Shown in pieces: positions 7,851 through 16,788 of a DNA stretch of 64,000 nt. Under the pieces are notes generated by a model, which saw only the letters and a program-made list of their open reading frames with translations, had not been told where the DNA came from and did not search any database. Both the position numbers and the translations under genes were made by a program. Every line of letters begins with the position of its first letter. The stretch's first letter is position 1. The DNA comes from JAAGZL01 sp050297535 (GTDB taxonomy: Bacteria; Pseudomonadota; Gammaproteobacteria; Chromatiales; Chromatiaceae): positions 26,396 to 90,395 of the forward strand of contig JBNKSV010000004.1 in NCBI GenBank assembly GCA_050297535.1. The letters run 5' to 3'.

Positions 7851-8317
7851 AAAGATTCTATCCTGACTCCTTGCCATCTTTCCCTCACGAACCAAGCCCC
7901 GATAATTTCAAGATCTGCCGCATCAGTGATTCAGTAGGAGAGGGCGTGGTTGCGCAGTCACATTTTGCCGAAGGTGAAATCGTGTGCGCCTTTTCCGGCT
8001 ACTTTGTAGAAACTATCACACAGTTTTCATTAACTGTGGGTCCGGATCTGCATATCCATGACCCCTTTTTCATGGGCAAGATTCTGCATTCATGTGATCC
8101 AAGTCTGCACTGTGACATGGCGCGCAGACTGTTTATCGCCAAAAGGGATATACGTCCAGGCGACATCATCACCATGGATTATAATCAAACAGAGCCTCTC
8201 CTGTTTAAGCCGTTCCACTGTTCATGTGGCGCAGAAAATTGCCGTGGATATATAGCGGGACATGAGGCGCTTCCCTACCAGGAAGACATCTCCATGTATG
8301 CGGTAAATGCTGGATAA
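7847..8317 (+). CDS. SET-domain protein (putative protein lysine methyltransferase)
   Basis: A compact 156-residue SET-domain protein. It shows the GEGVVAQ entry motif, then LHSCDPSLHCD, corresponding to the NHSCxPN motif that forms the AdoMet pocket knot. LFIAKRDIRPGDIITMDYNQTE contains the catalytic Tyr, and a post-SET-like Zn-binding tail CSCGAENC closes the domain. SET proteins transfer a methyl group from AdoMet to lysine side chains. The start codon overlaps the stop of the SpeD-like gene (ATGA), implying coupled translation and a linked role, perhaps through AdoMet or a shared protein target. The first motif residue is Leu instead of Asn, so activity is not certain. The target is unknown. 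Confidence 0.82.
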   Translation: MKRFYPDSLPSFPHEPSPDNFKICRISDSVGEGVVAQSHFAEGEIVCAFSGYFVETITQFSLTVGPDLHIHDPFFMGKILHSCDPSLHCDMARRLFIAKRDIRPGDIITMDYNQTEPLLFKPFHCSCGAENCRGYIAGHEALPYQEDISMYAVNAG

Positions 8318-8344
8318 TTTAATTGTGGCTGAATAGTTGCGGCA

Positions 8345-8416
8345 GAGGGGTCGGAATCAAACCATCGCATCGCGTCGGTTGGACCGAACAAAATCGGATG
8401 GCTTGACTCCGACCCC
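8345..8416. repeat. REP/REPIN-like imperfect palindrome
   Basis: Two 21-base arms (8345-8365 and 8396-8416) form an inverted repeat with three mismatches around a 30-base loop. The outer part reads AGGGGTCGGAATCAA, with its complement TTGACTCCGACCCCT on the other side. GGGGTC(A/G)GAGTCAA-type termini are familiar from palindromic elements mobilised by REP-associated tyrosine transposases (RAYT) in gammaproteobacteria. No transposase is in the window. It may also act as a terminator between the convergent SET and YkgJ genes. Confidence 0.6.
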
Positions 8417-8428
8417 TTACTAGAAAAA

Positions 8429-9346
8429 TCAGGCGCAACTATCCGGGTCACACTCTGACCCATCCGCCTGATATCTCTCATCTTCCTGCCGCTGCCTGCG
8501 CGCAATCTCCGCCTGACGACGGGCCTCCCAAATCTCTTCCCGCTCTCTCAGCCTCTTCTCCCAGGCGCCATCCTTTTCAGGGACGAAACGCTCTCCAAAG
8601 AACGCCTGCTTCATAAATTTGTTTCCGAAGTGCATGAGAGGGATGTCCTCTTCAGCGAAGGTCGCATAAACGGAATCTTCCAACTCATAGGTGTTTTTAA
8701 AGGCATCGCTGGTGACAAAGCGCCGAAAACGATCCATATCAAACGAACACATAAAAAACATCTGCAGGGAGCTTTCCGGCAGTTGTCCGACCGTTGGCCC
8801 GGCGGAACGTTTTTTAAGCATGATCTGCAGCCACTCCTTGTTCATCTCATCGTATTCGATGGTCTCCTGCTCCTTCAGATACTCCTGTATTGTGAGTTCA
8901 CGTTCTTCATCATGCCCTTTGCAATGCGCCTCTTCGATCAAGAAGTAGTGGGTCTCCTCATGGACCTCTCCGCTCTTGCGCATGGCCATGTGGCCCAGCG
9001 GGTAGTATCTGCAGGCGGTGGGACGATCCTTATACACGCTACATCCCTCGTCGGTCACGAACAGACAGCTACCCTCATCATCCGTACGCAGCTTCACGCC
9101 GGGCAGACCGTCCTGCTCCATCTGGAATGGCACGGTATGTTCCTTTAAAAAATCTGTAGAACTCTTACCCAGATGATTCTTGAGTCGGATGACGTCATAA
9201 GGAGTGAGCGTGATATCCGCCCGTTTGCAACAGGCATTGAAACAGGATATCCCGGGATAACAACGGAACTTCAGCTTGGAACCTAGTTCCAGCTTTTCCG
9301 GTACCATATTGCTTTTAAAGGGGATGTCTTCAATCTTGTCACTCAT
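8429..9346 (-). CDS. YkgJ-family cysteine-cluster protein
   Basis: A 305-residue protein with the YkgJ/CxxCxxCC-type cysteine cluster. FRCYPGISCFNACC (about 28-41) and CSVYKDRPTACRYYPLGH (about 101-118) supply conserved Cys residues thought to bind zinc or an Fe-S cluster. The C-terminal part is charged and helical (EKRLREREEIWEARRQAEIARRQRQEDE). The biochemical role of the family is not established. It is downstream of aprA on the same strand, but a terminator at 9429-9460 separates them, so it is probably an independent unit. Confidence 0.8.
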   Translation of the reverse strand: MSDKIEDIPFKSNMVPEKLELGSKLKFRCYPGISCFNACCKRADITLTPYDVIRLKNHLGKSSTDFLKEHTVPFQMEQDGLPGVKLRTDDEGSCLFVTDEGCSVYKDRPTACRYYPLGHMAMRKSGEVHEETHYFLIEEAHCKGHDEERELTIQEYLKEQETIEYDEMNKEWLQIMLKKRSAGPTVGQLPESSLQMFFMCSFDMDRFRRFVTSDAFKNTYELEDSVYATFAEEDIPLMHFGNKFMKQAFFGERFVPEKDGAWEKRLREREEIWEARRQAEIARRQRQEDERYQADGSECDPDSCA

Positions 9347-9428
9347 GATCTACCTCGACATTTAACCGCTAAATTCAGCGGGGTGTAACATTACCACATT
9401 TGGCAAAAACAGATCGCCTATGATGAAA

Positions 9429-9460
9429 AAAGTCCGGACGCCTTGCGACATCCGGACTTT
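9429..9460 (-). terminator. Intrinsic terminator of aprBA
   Basis: A perfect 10-bp inverted repeat (AAAGTCCGGA / TCCGGACTTT) with a 12-base loop is followed, on the minus strand, by a run of T. It lies 28 bases beyond the aprA stop and in the right orientation to end the aprBA transcript. Confidence 0.85.
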
Positions 9461-9488
9461 CTTTTACTCCTATACCGTCAAATAGTGC

Positions 9489-11477
9489 TTATTTGAACAG
9501 CTTGGACTTGTCGACCAGATCAACGTGTGCACGCTTGAAGCACTTGAAGGTCTTGGCCTCTTTGTCATAGATGGAGTTCACGAAGCACTTCCAGTTCTCC
9601 TCGTCGACAAAGTTCTTATCGGCGCGATAGTAGAAACCAGGATAACGTGATTCCTCACGGAACTGGATGTGTTTCATGTGAGCTTCCGCGGTGAAGATAC
9701 GGTGATAGTTCTCCCAGGCACGCAGCAATTCATGCAGGTCCTTGGCGCGCATCTTCAGGGCGTCTTCCTTCAGGTCAGCCAGCTTCTCTTCAGCCACGGC
9801 GAGCATGTGCTCGTTGGTGGTGTAGTAGGTGGCAACACCAGCTACGTATTCGTCCATCAGCTTCTGCAGACGGAACTGCAGCATCTTAGGAGTAACGTAG
9901 TTCGGGTTAACGTCGATAGCGGTAGAGTAATCCTTGTGCTCCAGGAAGTTACGTACCGGACGGTAGATCTCATTGATCAGATCCTCAACGGAGGTATCCA
10001 GCTCAGGGGTGTGGTCTTTGTTGTCCATTACGAACTTGACCATAGCCTTGGCAGCGATACGACCCTCGGCGTGTGAACCGGAAGAGAACTTGTGACCGGA
10101 GGCACCAACACCGTCAGCGGCGGTGAACAGGCCAGTTACGGTGGTCATGCCACGGTAGCCCCAGTTCCAGCCCTTCGGCAGATGCTCAGGTACACCGGCT
10201 TCGGTCTCTTCGGTAGGTGCGCCCAGATCTTCCGGACCAGATACCCAGATACCGCAGCAACCGGAGTGAGAACCCAGCAGGTATGGTTCGGTAGGCATCA
10301 GCTCAGAGTTCTTCTTCTCTGGCTCGATGTTCTCACCGGCCCAGATACCGCACTGGCCGACACACATATCCAGGAAGTCTTCCCAAGCCTCTGCTTCCAG
10401 ATGTTTAACCTCACGTGGAGACAGGGTCTCACGCAGGTTGGCAAGGGCGGTTACGGTGTCCATCCAGATAGGACCACGACCTTCCTTCATCTCTTTCAGC
10501 ATCAGGTGGTTACGCAGACAAGAAGCAGGAACGGCAGCCTGACCATATGGAGGATAGTCGTCCAGCATCTCTTTGTTGCGCTGCATGTAGATCTCGCCAA
10601 AGGCGTTGGTGGCCTGAGACTTGAAGAGCAGGAACCATGCACCTACAGGACCATAACCGTCCTTGAAACGGGCAGGTACGAAGCGGTTTTCCATCAGGGT
10701 CAGCTCGGCGCCAGCCTGAGCAGCCATGGTGTAGGTGGAACCAGCGTTCCAAACCGGGTACCAGGCACGGCCCTGACCCTCACCTACGGAGCGAGGACGG
10801 AAGATGTTTACACAGCCACCGGCTACCAGCAGGCAAGCCTTGAACTTGTAAACAAACAGCTTGTGCTCACGTACAGAGAAACCAACGGCACCGGCTACGC
10901 GGTTGCTGTCATTCTTGTCGTTTACCAGCTTAACGATAAAGACACGCTCCTGGATGTTGTCCACACCCAGAGCCTTCTTGGCGGCCTCGGCTACGATCCA
11001 CTTGTAGGACTCACCGTTGATCATGATCTGCCACTTACCGGAACGAACAGGCTTACCGCCGTCCTTCAGGGCGGTCATACCCTTGGAACCGTCGTGACGC
11101 TCACCGTTTTCGTCGGTCTTCCAGATAGGCAGACCCCACTCCTCGAACAGGTGTACAGATTCGTCTACGTGACGGCCCAGGTCATAGGCCAAGTCATCAC
11201 GGGTAATACCCATCAGGTCGTTGGAGACCATACGGGCGTAATCTGCAGGATCCTGCTCAGGACCGATGTAGGTATTGATTGCAGACAGACCCTGGGCTAC
11301 AGCACCGGAACGGTCCATAGCGGCCTTGTCTACCAGTTTAACTTTGATGTCGCCACCAGCTGCCTTGATCCATGGACCCAGCTCATAAGCAGCGCCACAG
11401 GCGCCCATACCGCCACCGATGATGAGGATATCTACCTCTTCTTCGACGACTTCAGGATTTCCAAATTCTCCAGCCAT
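9489..11477 (-). CDS. aprA: Adenylylsulfate (APS) reductase, alpha subunit
   Basis: A 662-residue FAD-containing catalytic subunit of dissimilatory APS reductase, which interconverts APS and sulfite plus AMP in the cytoplasm; in sulfur oxidisers it runs toward APS. The N-terminal dinucleotide-binding motif VDILIIGGGMGACGAAYEL, KLVDKAAMDRSGAVAQGLSAINTY, a long substrate domain and the C-terminal helical region typical of AprA are present at full length. It is the second gene of aprBA, 54 bases after aprB, and ends at a clear terminator. No aprM or qmoABC electron-acceptor genes follow, so its membrane partner must lie elsewhere. Direction of catalysis is inferred from the genomic background. 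Confidence 0.96.
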   Translation of the reverse strand: MAGEFGNPEVVEEEVDILIIGGGMGACGAAYELGPWIKAAGGDIKVKLVDKAAMDRSGAVAQGLSAINTYIGPEQDPADYARMVSNDLMGITRDDLAYDLGRHVDESVHLFEEWGLPIWKTDENGERHDGSKGMTALKDGGKPVRSGKWQIMINGESYKWIVAEAAKKALGVDNIQERVFIVKLVNDKNDSNRVAGAVGFSVREHKLFVYKFKACLLVAGGCVNIFRPRSVGEGQGRAWYPVWNAGSTYTMAAQAGAELTLMENRFVPARFKDGYGPVGAWFLLFKSQATNAFGEIYMQRNKEMLDDYPPYGQAAVPASCLRNHLMLKEMKEGRGPIWMDTVTALANLRETLSPREVKHLEAEAWEDFLDMCVGQCGIWAGENIEPEKKNSELMPTEPYLLGSHSGCCGIWVSGPEDLGAPTEETEAGVPEHLPKGWNWGYRGMTTVTGLFTAADGVGASGHKFSSGSHAEGRIAAKAMVKFVMDNKDHTPELDTSVEDLINEIYRPVRNFLEHKDYSTAIDVNPNYVTPKMLQFRLQKLMDEYVAGVATYYTTNEHMLAVAEEKLADLKEDALKMRAKDLHELLRAWENYHRIFTAEAHMKHIQFREESRYPGFYYRADKNFVDEENWKCFVNSIYDKEAKTFKCFKRAHVDLVDKSKLFK

Positions 11478-11531
11478 TCTTAATTACCTCTATAAAAAAT
11501 TTGTTAATTAGGTTTGCGGCTCGAAACCTGC

Positions 11532-11999
11532 TTATTTACGGATCAGCTCGCTGGCGTCACCGGCGCGGAAGCCGTTGCACTGCACAAAGAAGCCTGGCTC
11601 GTTGATCTTGCTGATATCGGCTTCTGGCTTGCCACCATACGCATCGATAGAACCTTCAGCGGTGGTGCGGATTGGGAACTTGAAGCGCTTCATGGTGCCA
11701 TTACGGAACTTGATGGTCCACATGATGGAATCTGTACCGCGCAGAGGCTGTACTGATCCGCCCAGCGGAACAATATCGGCATAAGGGCGGGCCTCAATGG
11801 CCTGCTGCGGGCAGATCTTGATGCAGGAGTAGCACTCCCAGCACTGCTCTGGCTCCTGGTTGAAGGCGCGCATCTCATGGCCGGTCTCAGAACCGTTCAT
11901 ATCTAGCTTCATAAGATTATGCGGGCAAATGTACATGCAAGCGGTCTTGTCCTGACCCTTGCAGCCATCACACTTATCGGTACGCACAAAACTTGGCAT
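11532..11999 (-). CDS. aprB: Adenylylsulfate (APS) reductase, beta subunit
   Basis: A 155-residue ferredoxin-like electron-transfer subunit. Two [4Fe-4S] clusters are predicted from CDGCKGQDKTACMYICP (about 10-26) and CWECYSCIKICP (about 53-64); the long insert between the first cysteines is characteristic of AprB. The C-terminal tail that wraps around AprA is present (KINEPGFFVQCNGFRAG). A strong AGGAG ribosome site precedes the ATG. It heads the aprBA operon. The upstream region holds palindromes that may be regulatory. Confidence 0.96.
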   Translation of the reverse strand: MPSFVRTDKCDGCKGQDKTACMYICPHNLMKLDMNGSETGHEMRAFNQEPEQCWECYSCIKICPQQAIEARPYADIVPLGGSVQPLRGTDSIMWTIKFRNGTMKRFKFPIRTTAEGSIDAYGGKPEADISKINEPGFFVQCNGFRAGDASELIRK

Positions 12000-12543
12000 G
12001 GTGCTTTTCTCCTAGTTTCACTGATGTGATTTATCGTCGTCTCAATAACGACTTAAGTACTTAAAATTATTAATCTGGCTTCTGGACAGAACTTCCTGAT
12101 TCTGATTTCATCCAACTGCCTCCGATTCCCTTGATAAGCAATCCCTGGGAACCTCTATCTTGTTATCCAGATAGTGACCAGGAGCAACTCTAAGTTGAAT
12201 AAATAAACTGCATTTTTCGCTTTATCTTCTCCCGGGATCGACAAACATAAAGAGTTGCGCACAAAAGTGCCAAACAGTTCTTTGGAGGTCAGCATAAAAT
12301 AACTTTATATTAATGTTATTAGACACTGAATGTCTTACACTACACCCATAATTCAACAGATGTGAAATCGCCCATACTCGTATAATTATCTTTATAAACA
12401 ATATGATATGGATGTTGCCCCAAAACTTCGGCCTGTATACCATCAACCATATTCCTAGCGCAGAAGTAGGTTAATAGCCTAGGATTAAACAAGGTCGCCC
12501 CCTCAGAAAATAACCCACACGAACAATTTGCAGCGCACAAGAC
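12000..12543. promoter_or_regulatory. Intergenic region between aprB and the HEAT-repeat gene, with palindromes
   Basis: This 544-base AT-rich divergent region holds no convincing gene. A hairpin GTCGT/ACGAC lies at 12036-12052, in the aprB leader, followed by a perfect 12-base palindrome TTAAGTACTTAA (12053-12064). A short inverted repeat TTCTG-GA-CAGAA (12080-12091) and a 6-bp repeat AATAAC/GTTATT (12298-12320) also occur. The first three lie within 95 bases of the aprB start and could be operators. I see no confident -35/-10 pair. Confidence 0.35.
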
Positions 12544-13203
12544 ATGAACAGCAGCAACATATCCCCACCACAGGCCCTACTATTGATAGCCACCCACTGC
12601 CAACACTGCTCACCAGTATTGGATGCCATGTCTCACATGGTGAAGAGCGGCATCTTAGGCCGCCTTGAGGTGATTAACATCGCGGCACACCCCGAAAAGG
12701 CCCAGGAATTTGGCGCGACTTCGGCCCCATGGATCAGGATAGACCAATTTGAATTTACCGGCCTCTACACGGAAAAGGAGCTCATGCACTGGACCGAAAT
12801 GGCCGTATCCAGCTCGGGATTCAGCGCCTACTTCACCCATCTCATAGAGATCAGAAAGCTGGATTTATTGGTGAGAATGATCAAGCGAGACCCGGATCGT
12901 CTTGATGATCTATTAAAACTCTTGGGAAATATCGAAATACCTATGGCCATCCGCATCGGAGTGGGAGCGGCCATTGAGGAGTTACAGGAACTGAACCTGC
13001 TCTCACCGGCAGCTCCGAGACTGATTGAGCTTACCATGTCGGACCAACCCCAGATCAGGGCCGATGCCTGCCACTATCTCGGTCTAACCGGAGACCCAGA
13101 AGCAATACCCGCCGTGAACAGGTTGCTGACGGATGTGGATCGTGAAGTGAGAGAGATTGCGGCCGAAACCATCACACTTCTTAGTGACACCGGACAATAC
13201 TGA
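12544..13203 (+). CDS. Thioredoxin-like plus HEAT-repeat protein
   Basis: A 219-residue cytoplasmic protein (no signal peptide). Residues about 10-95 look like a thioredoxin fold: a beta strand (ALLLIATHC), a redox-type CQHC motif (19-22), then SAPWIRID, corresponding to the cis-Pro region. Residues about 105-215 are helical repeats of the HEAT/PBS-lyase type (RADACHYLGLTGDPEAIPAVNRLLTDVDREVREIAAE). Such a fusion suggests a thiol-disulfide or scaffold role. It is divergent from aprBA, which hints at, but does not prove, a link to sulfur metabolism. Confidence 0.75.
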   Translation: MNSSNISPPQALLLIATHCQHCSPVLDAMSHMVKSGILGRLEVINIAAHPEKAQEFGATSAPWIRIDQFEFTGLYTEKELMHWTEMAVSSSGFSAYFTHLIEIRKLDLLVRMIKRDPDRLDDLLKLLGNIEIPMAIRIGVGAAIEELQELNLLSPAAPRLIELTMSDQPQIRADACHYLGLTGDPEAIPAVNRLLTDVDREVREIAAETITLLSDTGQY

Positions 13204-13242
13204 AAGGTCTTCTGATTAATTCACCAGCCCGAATTAAACAAC

Positions 13243-13286
13243 AGGCCAGATCCACCCTGTTTTTACAATTAAGGCAGATCTGGCCT
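13243..13286. terminator. Candidate bidirectional terminator
   Basis: A perfect 10-bp inverted repeat AGGCCAGATC (13243-13252) / GATCTGGCCT (13277-13286) with a 24-base loop lies between the convergent HEAT-repeat gene and the small periplasmic-protein gene. Neither strand has a long T run, so terminator strength is uncertain. Confidence 0.45.
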
Positions 13287-13317
13287 TCGCGCATACCCTC
13301 AATAACAAACATCTTGT

Positions 13318-13701
13318 CTAGCGAAACAGAAGTCCAAACATTCCATAACTGCCGTCCCATGGTGAGCGGCGATAGTTTCTACGGTCATAACGCGCATGAC
13401 GATTGTGTTTCAACTGATATATATGACGGCCCGCCTGGACATATCTATTCATAAGGGCTCTACGCTCTCCCCTGGATAGGTGTCCATCTCTCAGATAACG
13501 GTTCTCTAACCGTTGAATACTACGCTGTTCTTGGCGCAAGACCCTAACCTCTCCTTTGGTTAACTCACCGGAACGAATGCCCTGTTGAATACTGCGCACC
13601 TGCGTCCTCTCCATATCATGCAGTGATGTCCTGGCAAAGGCGGGCATAGCCAAACCAAGGGCCAAAAGAACGAATAAGATTTTGCTTGAATGTTTTTTCA
13701 T
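13318..13701 (-). CDS. Small basic periplasmic helical protein, unknown function
   Basis: The chosen ATG at 13701 follows a perfect AGGAGG ribosome site and gives 127 residues starting MKKHSSKILFVLLALGLAMPAFA, a clear Sec signal peptide. An upstream start at 13794 would bury the signal and is rejected. The mature part is rich in Arg and Gln and strongly helical (RSIQQGIRSGELTKGEVRVL ... SRGERRALMNRYVQAG), a pattern common in uncharacterised proteobacterial proteins. A basic, His/Arg-rich tail follows. Function unknown. Confidence 0.75.
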   Translation of the reverse strand: MKKHSSKILFVLLALGLAMPAFARTSLHDMERTQVRSIQQGIRSGELTKGEVRVLRQEQRSIQRLENRYLRDGHLSRGERRALMNRYVQAGRHIYQLKHNRHARYDRRNYRRSPWDGSYGMFGLLFR

Positions 13702-13825
13702 GTCGAATCCTCCTATATCTGTTTGATTCATTTTCAGAATAGGGGACACCGCATGAACCACGCCTGAACGACTCGGTTTTATTATCCAAACCAAGTAAGG
13801 AGATAAAAATACCCACCAGAAGAAT

Positions 13826-15277
13826 CTATTTGCGCCAGTAGGCTGGAGAGAAAAGAACTAGCAAGGTGAAGATCTCAAGACGCCCCAGAAGCATGGCAAA
13901 ACAAAGGATCCATTTGGCCGGATCGCTCAATCCGGCGAAGTTAGAAGCAACCGCAGACAACCCCGGACCAAGATTATTGATGCACGCCGCCACCGCCGAA
14001 AACGCGGTCATCAAATCCAGCCCGGTCAGGGCCAGGGCCAGATACATCACCACAAAACTTGCAACATATAGAGAGAAGAAGCCCCAAACCGCCCCCACTA
14101 TCCTATGGTCAACAACCTTCCCGCCTACCCGAACCGGGATCTGGGCGTTGGGATGAATCAGGCGCGTTATCTCGCGCATACCCTGCTTGATCAACAGCAA
14201 GAACCTGATCACCTTAATACCGCCACCCGTGGAACCGGCGCAACCACCGATAAAGCTGACAAACAGCAGCAAGATAGCGACAAACCCTGGCCACACAGAA
14301 AAGTCTGCGGTCGTAAACCCAGTTGAAGTGCCAAAAGAAACCGCCTGAAACATACCCTTTATGATGGCACGCCCCAGATTAGAGTAGGTGTCGGTCGCAT
14401 ACAGCACTAGGCCCGCCAACAGTGAAGCGGTAAGCATCACCGTGACGTACAGCAAAAACTCCGAATCTTGCAGATAGGTGCGAATATCCATACGCCTAGC
14501 CGCCACGAAATGGAGCGAAAAGTTCACGCCCGCCAACAGCATAAACACCACAGCGATCAACTCCACCATGACATTATCAAAATACCCCATGCTGGCGTCG
14601 TGGGTTGAGAAGCCACCGGTGGCAAGGGTGGCGAAGGCATGGGACACCGCATCAAACATATCCATACCTGCGACCCAGAAGGCCAGAGTACACACCACCG
14701 TCAGACCCAGGTAGATAAACCATAGCGCCTTGGCTGTCTCCGTGATCCTGGGCGTTAGTTTGGAGTTTTTCATAGGACCAGGGGTCTCTGCCCGATAGAG
14801 CTGCATCCCGCCGATACCTAGCATCGGCAGCACCGCAACTGCCAATACGATGATACCCATACCACCCAGCCACTGTAGCAATTGCCGGTAGAACAGGATC
14901 GATTTAGGCAAAGAATCAAGTCCAACTATAACCGTGGCCCCGGTGGTGGTCAGACCGGATATGGATTCGAAAACCGCGTCCGTCAACGACACATTCGGGC
15001 TCTCCGACAAGATAAGAGGCACCGCACCCAACAGACCAAGGACCACCCAAAACATCGCCACCACCATAAAACCATCGCGTAGTCGTAGCTCACGTCTCTC
15101 TTTGCGCACCGGATACCAGCACAACGCCCCACTTATAAATATGCCGAAGAACCCTCCCAGAAACGCGAACAGGGCCTCATCCTGATAAAACAAGGAAATC
15201 AATATAGGCGGCAGCATGCTCAAGCTGAACACCATCATAAGAATACCGAGTATCCGCTGCACCACTACGAATTGCAT
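13826..15277 (-). CDS. trkH: Trk potassium transporter membrane subunit
   Basis: A 483-residue inner-membrane K+ channel-like subunit of the Trk uptake system. Four pore-loop segments with filter glycines are visible (LTTTGATVI, ATGGFSTHD, STGFTTADF, NNLGPG), along with paired hydrophobic helices throughout. Length matches TrkH. It follows trkA on the same strand with a 64-base gap, the usual gammaproteobacterial order, and works with TrkA as the nucleotide-binding gate. Confidence 0.95.
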   Translation of the reverse strand: MQFVVVQRILGILMMVFSLSMLPPILISLFYQDEALFAFLGGFFGIFISGALCWYPVRKERRELRLRDGFMVVAMFWVVLGLLGAVPLILSESPNVSLTDAVFESISGLTTTGATVIVGLDSLPKSILFYRQLLQWLGGMGIIVLAVAVLPMLGIGGMQLYRAETPGPMKNSKLTPRITETAKALWFIYLGLTVVCTLAFWVAGMDMFDAVSHAFATLATGGFSTHDASMGYFDNVMVELIAVVFMLLAGVNFSLHFVAARRMDIRTYLQDSEFLLYVTVMLTASLLAGLVLYATDTYSNLGRAIIKGMFQAVSFGTSTGFTTADFSVWPGFVAILLLFVSFIGGCAGSTGGGIKVIRFLLLIKQGMREITRLIHPNAQIPVRVGGKVVDHRIVGAVWGFFSLYVASFVVMYLALALTGLDLMTAFSAVAACINNLGPGLSAVASNFAGLSDPAKWILCFAMLLGRLEIFTLLVLFSPAYWRK

Positions 15278-15341
15278 ATATTCTCACCCCACAGCAATCC
15301 GGTGGCAGGCCAGCACACAATCTTATTGGCCACAGATGGTT

Positions 15342-16715
15342 TCATAGAAAATTAACGCCTACCTGAAACAATTTTTCTACTTCACCGATTCGGCGCTTAT
15401 CCACCAGGAACAGGATAACGTGATCCTCGGATTCGATTACGGTATCGTGGTGTGCAATGAGTACCTCTTCACCCCGTAGGATGGCCCCGATGCTTGCTCC
15501 CTTGGGCAGCTTGATGTCCTCGATCATCTTACCCACCACCTTGGAGGAAGAGGCGTCCCCGTGCGCCACCGCCTCTATCGCTTCGGCGGCACCGCGACGC
15601 AGAGAATGCACCACCTCCACATCACCGCGCCGCACATGGGCCAGGAGGCTGCCGATGGTGGCATGTTGCGGAGAAATGGCTATATCAATAGGGCCACTCT
15701 GCACCAGATCTACATAAGATGGGCGATTTATCAGCGCCATAACCTTGCGCGCACCCAGGCGCTTGGCCAGCATTGCGGAAAGGATATTTGCCTCATCATC
15801 ATTGGTTACGGCACAGAATACATCCGTATCCTCAATATTCTCCTCCAGCAACAGCTCCTCGTCCGCGCCGTCCCCATGCAGCACTATGCAGTTATCCAGA
15901 TCCTCTGCCAACTCCTTTGACCTGTTCCGGCCACGGTCGATGATCTTTACCTGATAATCCTGTTGCAGTTCCTGGGCCAGACGCTTGCCTATGTTCCCGC
16001 CCCCGGCAATTATCACGCGCTTGAATGGGCGCTCCAACTTGCGCAGCTCACTCATAACCGAACGGATATTCTCCACGGCGGCGATAAAAAAGACCTCATC
16101 ATCCATCTCAATCTTGGTATCGCCTTCCGGATGGATCGCCTTGCCCTGCCGGTAGATAGCGGCGACCCTGGCATCCACATGAGGCATATGGTCGTATAGG
16201 GTCTTCAACTTCTGCCCGACCAGAGGACCGCCGTGGTAGGCACGCACGGCCACCAAGCGAATCCTGCCCTCGGCAAAATCCAGCACCTGCAAGGCTCCGG
16301 GATATTCGATCAGACGATAGATATAGTCGGTGACCGACTGCTCCGGACTGATCAGAAGATCAACAGGCAGGGCCTCGCTACCGAACAGTTCCGGATAATT
16401 CAAAAATCCCTGGGACCGCACCCGCGCAATCTTGGTGGGGGTGCGGAAAAGACTGTAGGCCACCTGACAGGCTACCATGTTGGTCTCATCGCTGTTAGTG
16501 ACCGCCAGGATCATATCGGCATCGTCTGCACCCGCCTGCAGTAACACATCGGGATAGGCCGCATGTCCTTGCACAGTACGTAGATCCAGGCGATCCTCCA
16601 GGGCCTTTAGCAGTTCCGGGTTCTTGTCGACGATGGTGATATCGTTATCTTCCAGAACCAGATTCTCTGCCACAGAGGTACCCACCTGTCCTGCGCCAAG
16701 AATGATTATCTTCAT
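15342..16715 (-). CDS. trkA: Trk potassium transporter regulatory subunit
   Basis: A 457-residue cytoplasmic peripheral protein with two RCK units. The first Rossmann motif is GAGQVGTSVA (about 7-16) and the second is GGGNIGKRLA (about 238-247), each followed by a TrkA-C domain. It binds NAD(H)/ATP and gates TrkH. It sits between ntrX and trkH on the minus strand, as in many gammaproteobacteria. Confidence 0.95.
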   Translation of the reverse strand: MKIIILGAGQVGTSVAENLVLEDNDITIVDKNPELLKALEDRLDLRTVQGHAAYPDVLLQAGADDADMILAVTNSDETNMVACQVAYSLFRTPTKIARVRSQGFLNYPELFGSEALPVDLLISPEQSVTDYIYRLIEYPGALQVLDFAEGRIRLVAVRAYHGGPLVGQKLKTLYDHMPHVDARVAAIYRQGKAIHPEGDTKIEMDDEVFFIAAVENIRSVMSELRKLERPFKRVIIAGGGNIGKRLAQELQQDYQVKIIDRGRNRSKELAEDLDNCIVLHGDGADEELLLEENIEDTDVFCAVTNDDEANILSAMLAKRLGARKVMALINRPSYVDLVQSGPIDIAISPQHATIGSLLAHVRRGDVEVVHSLRRGAAEAIEAVAHGDASSSKVVGKMIEDIKLPKGASIGAILRGEEVLIAHHDTVIESEDHVILFLVDKRRIGEVEKLFQVGVNFL

Positions 16716-16788
16716 AGTGTTATCTTGCTTACAAAAAGGTCTCTTTAGTGGTATCGAAAACGACGTCTATAGCCATCCCCGACCGGCA

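Noticed and set aside
10092..11483. A 463-codon plus-strand frame opposite aprA
   Set aside because: It is the antisense shadow of aprA; its translation is low-complexity and has no recognisable domain, while aprA on the other strand is unmistakable.
12222..12540. Short minus-strand frames (74 and 66 codons) in the aprB/HEAT spacer
   Set aside because: AT-rich intergenic sequence with frames lacking ribosome sites and coding character.
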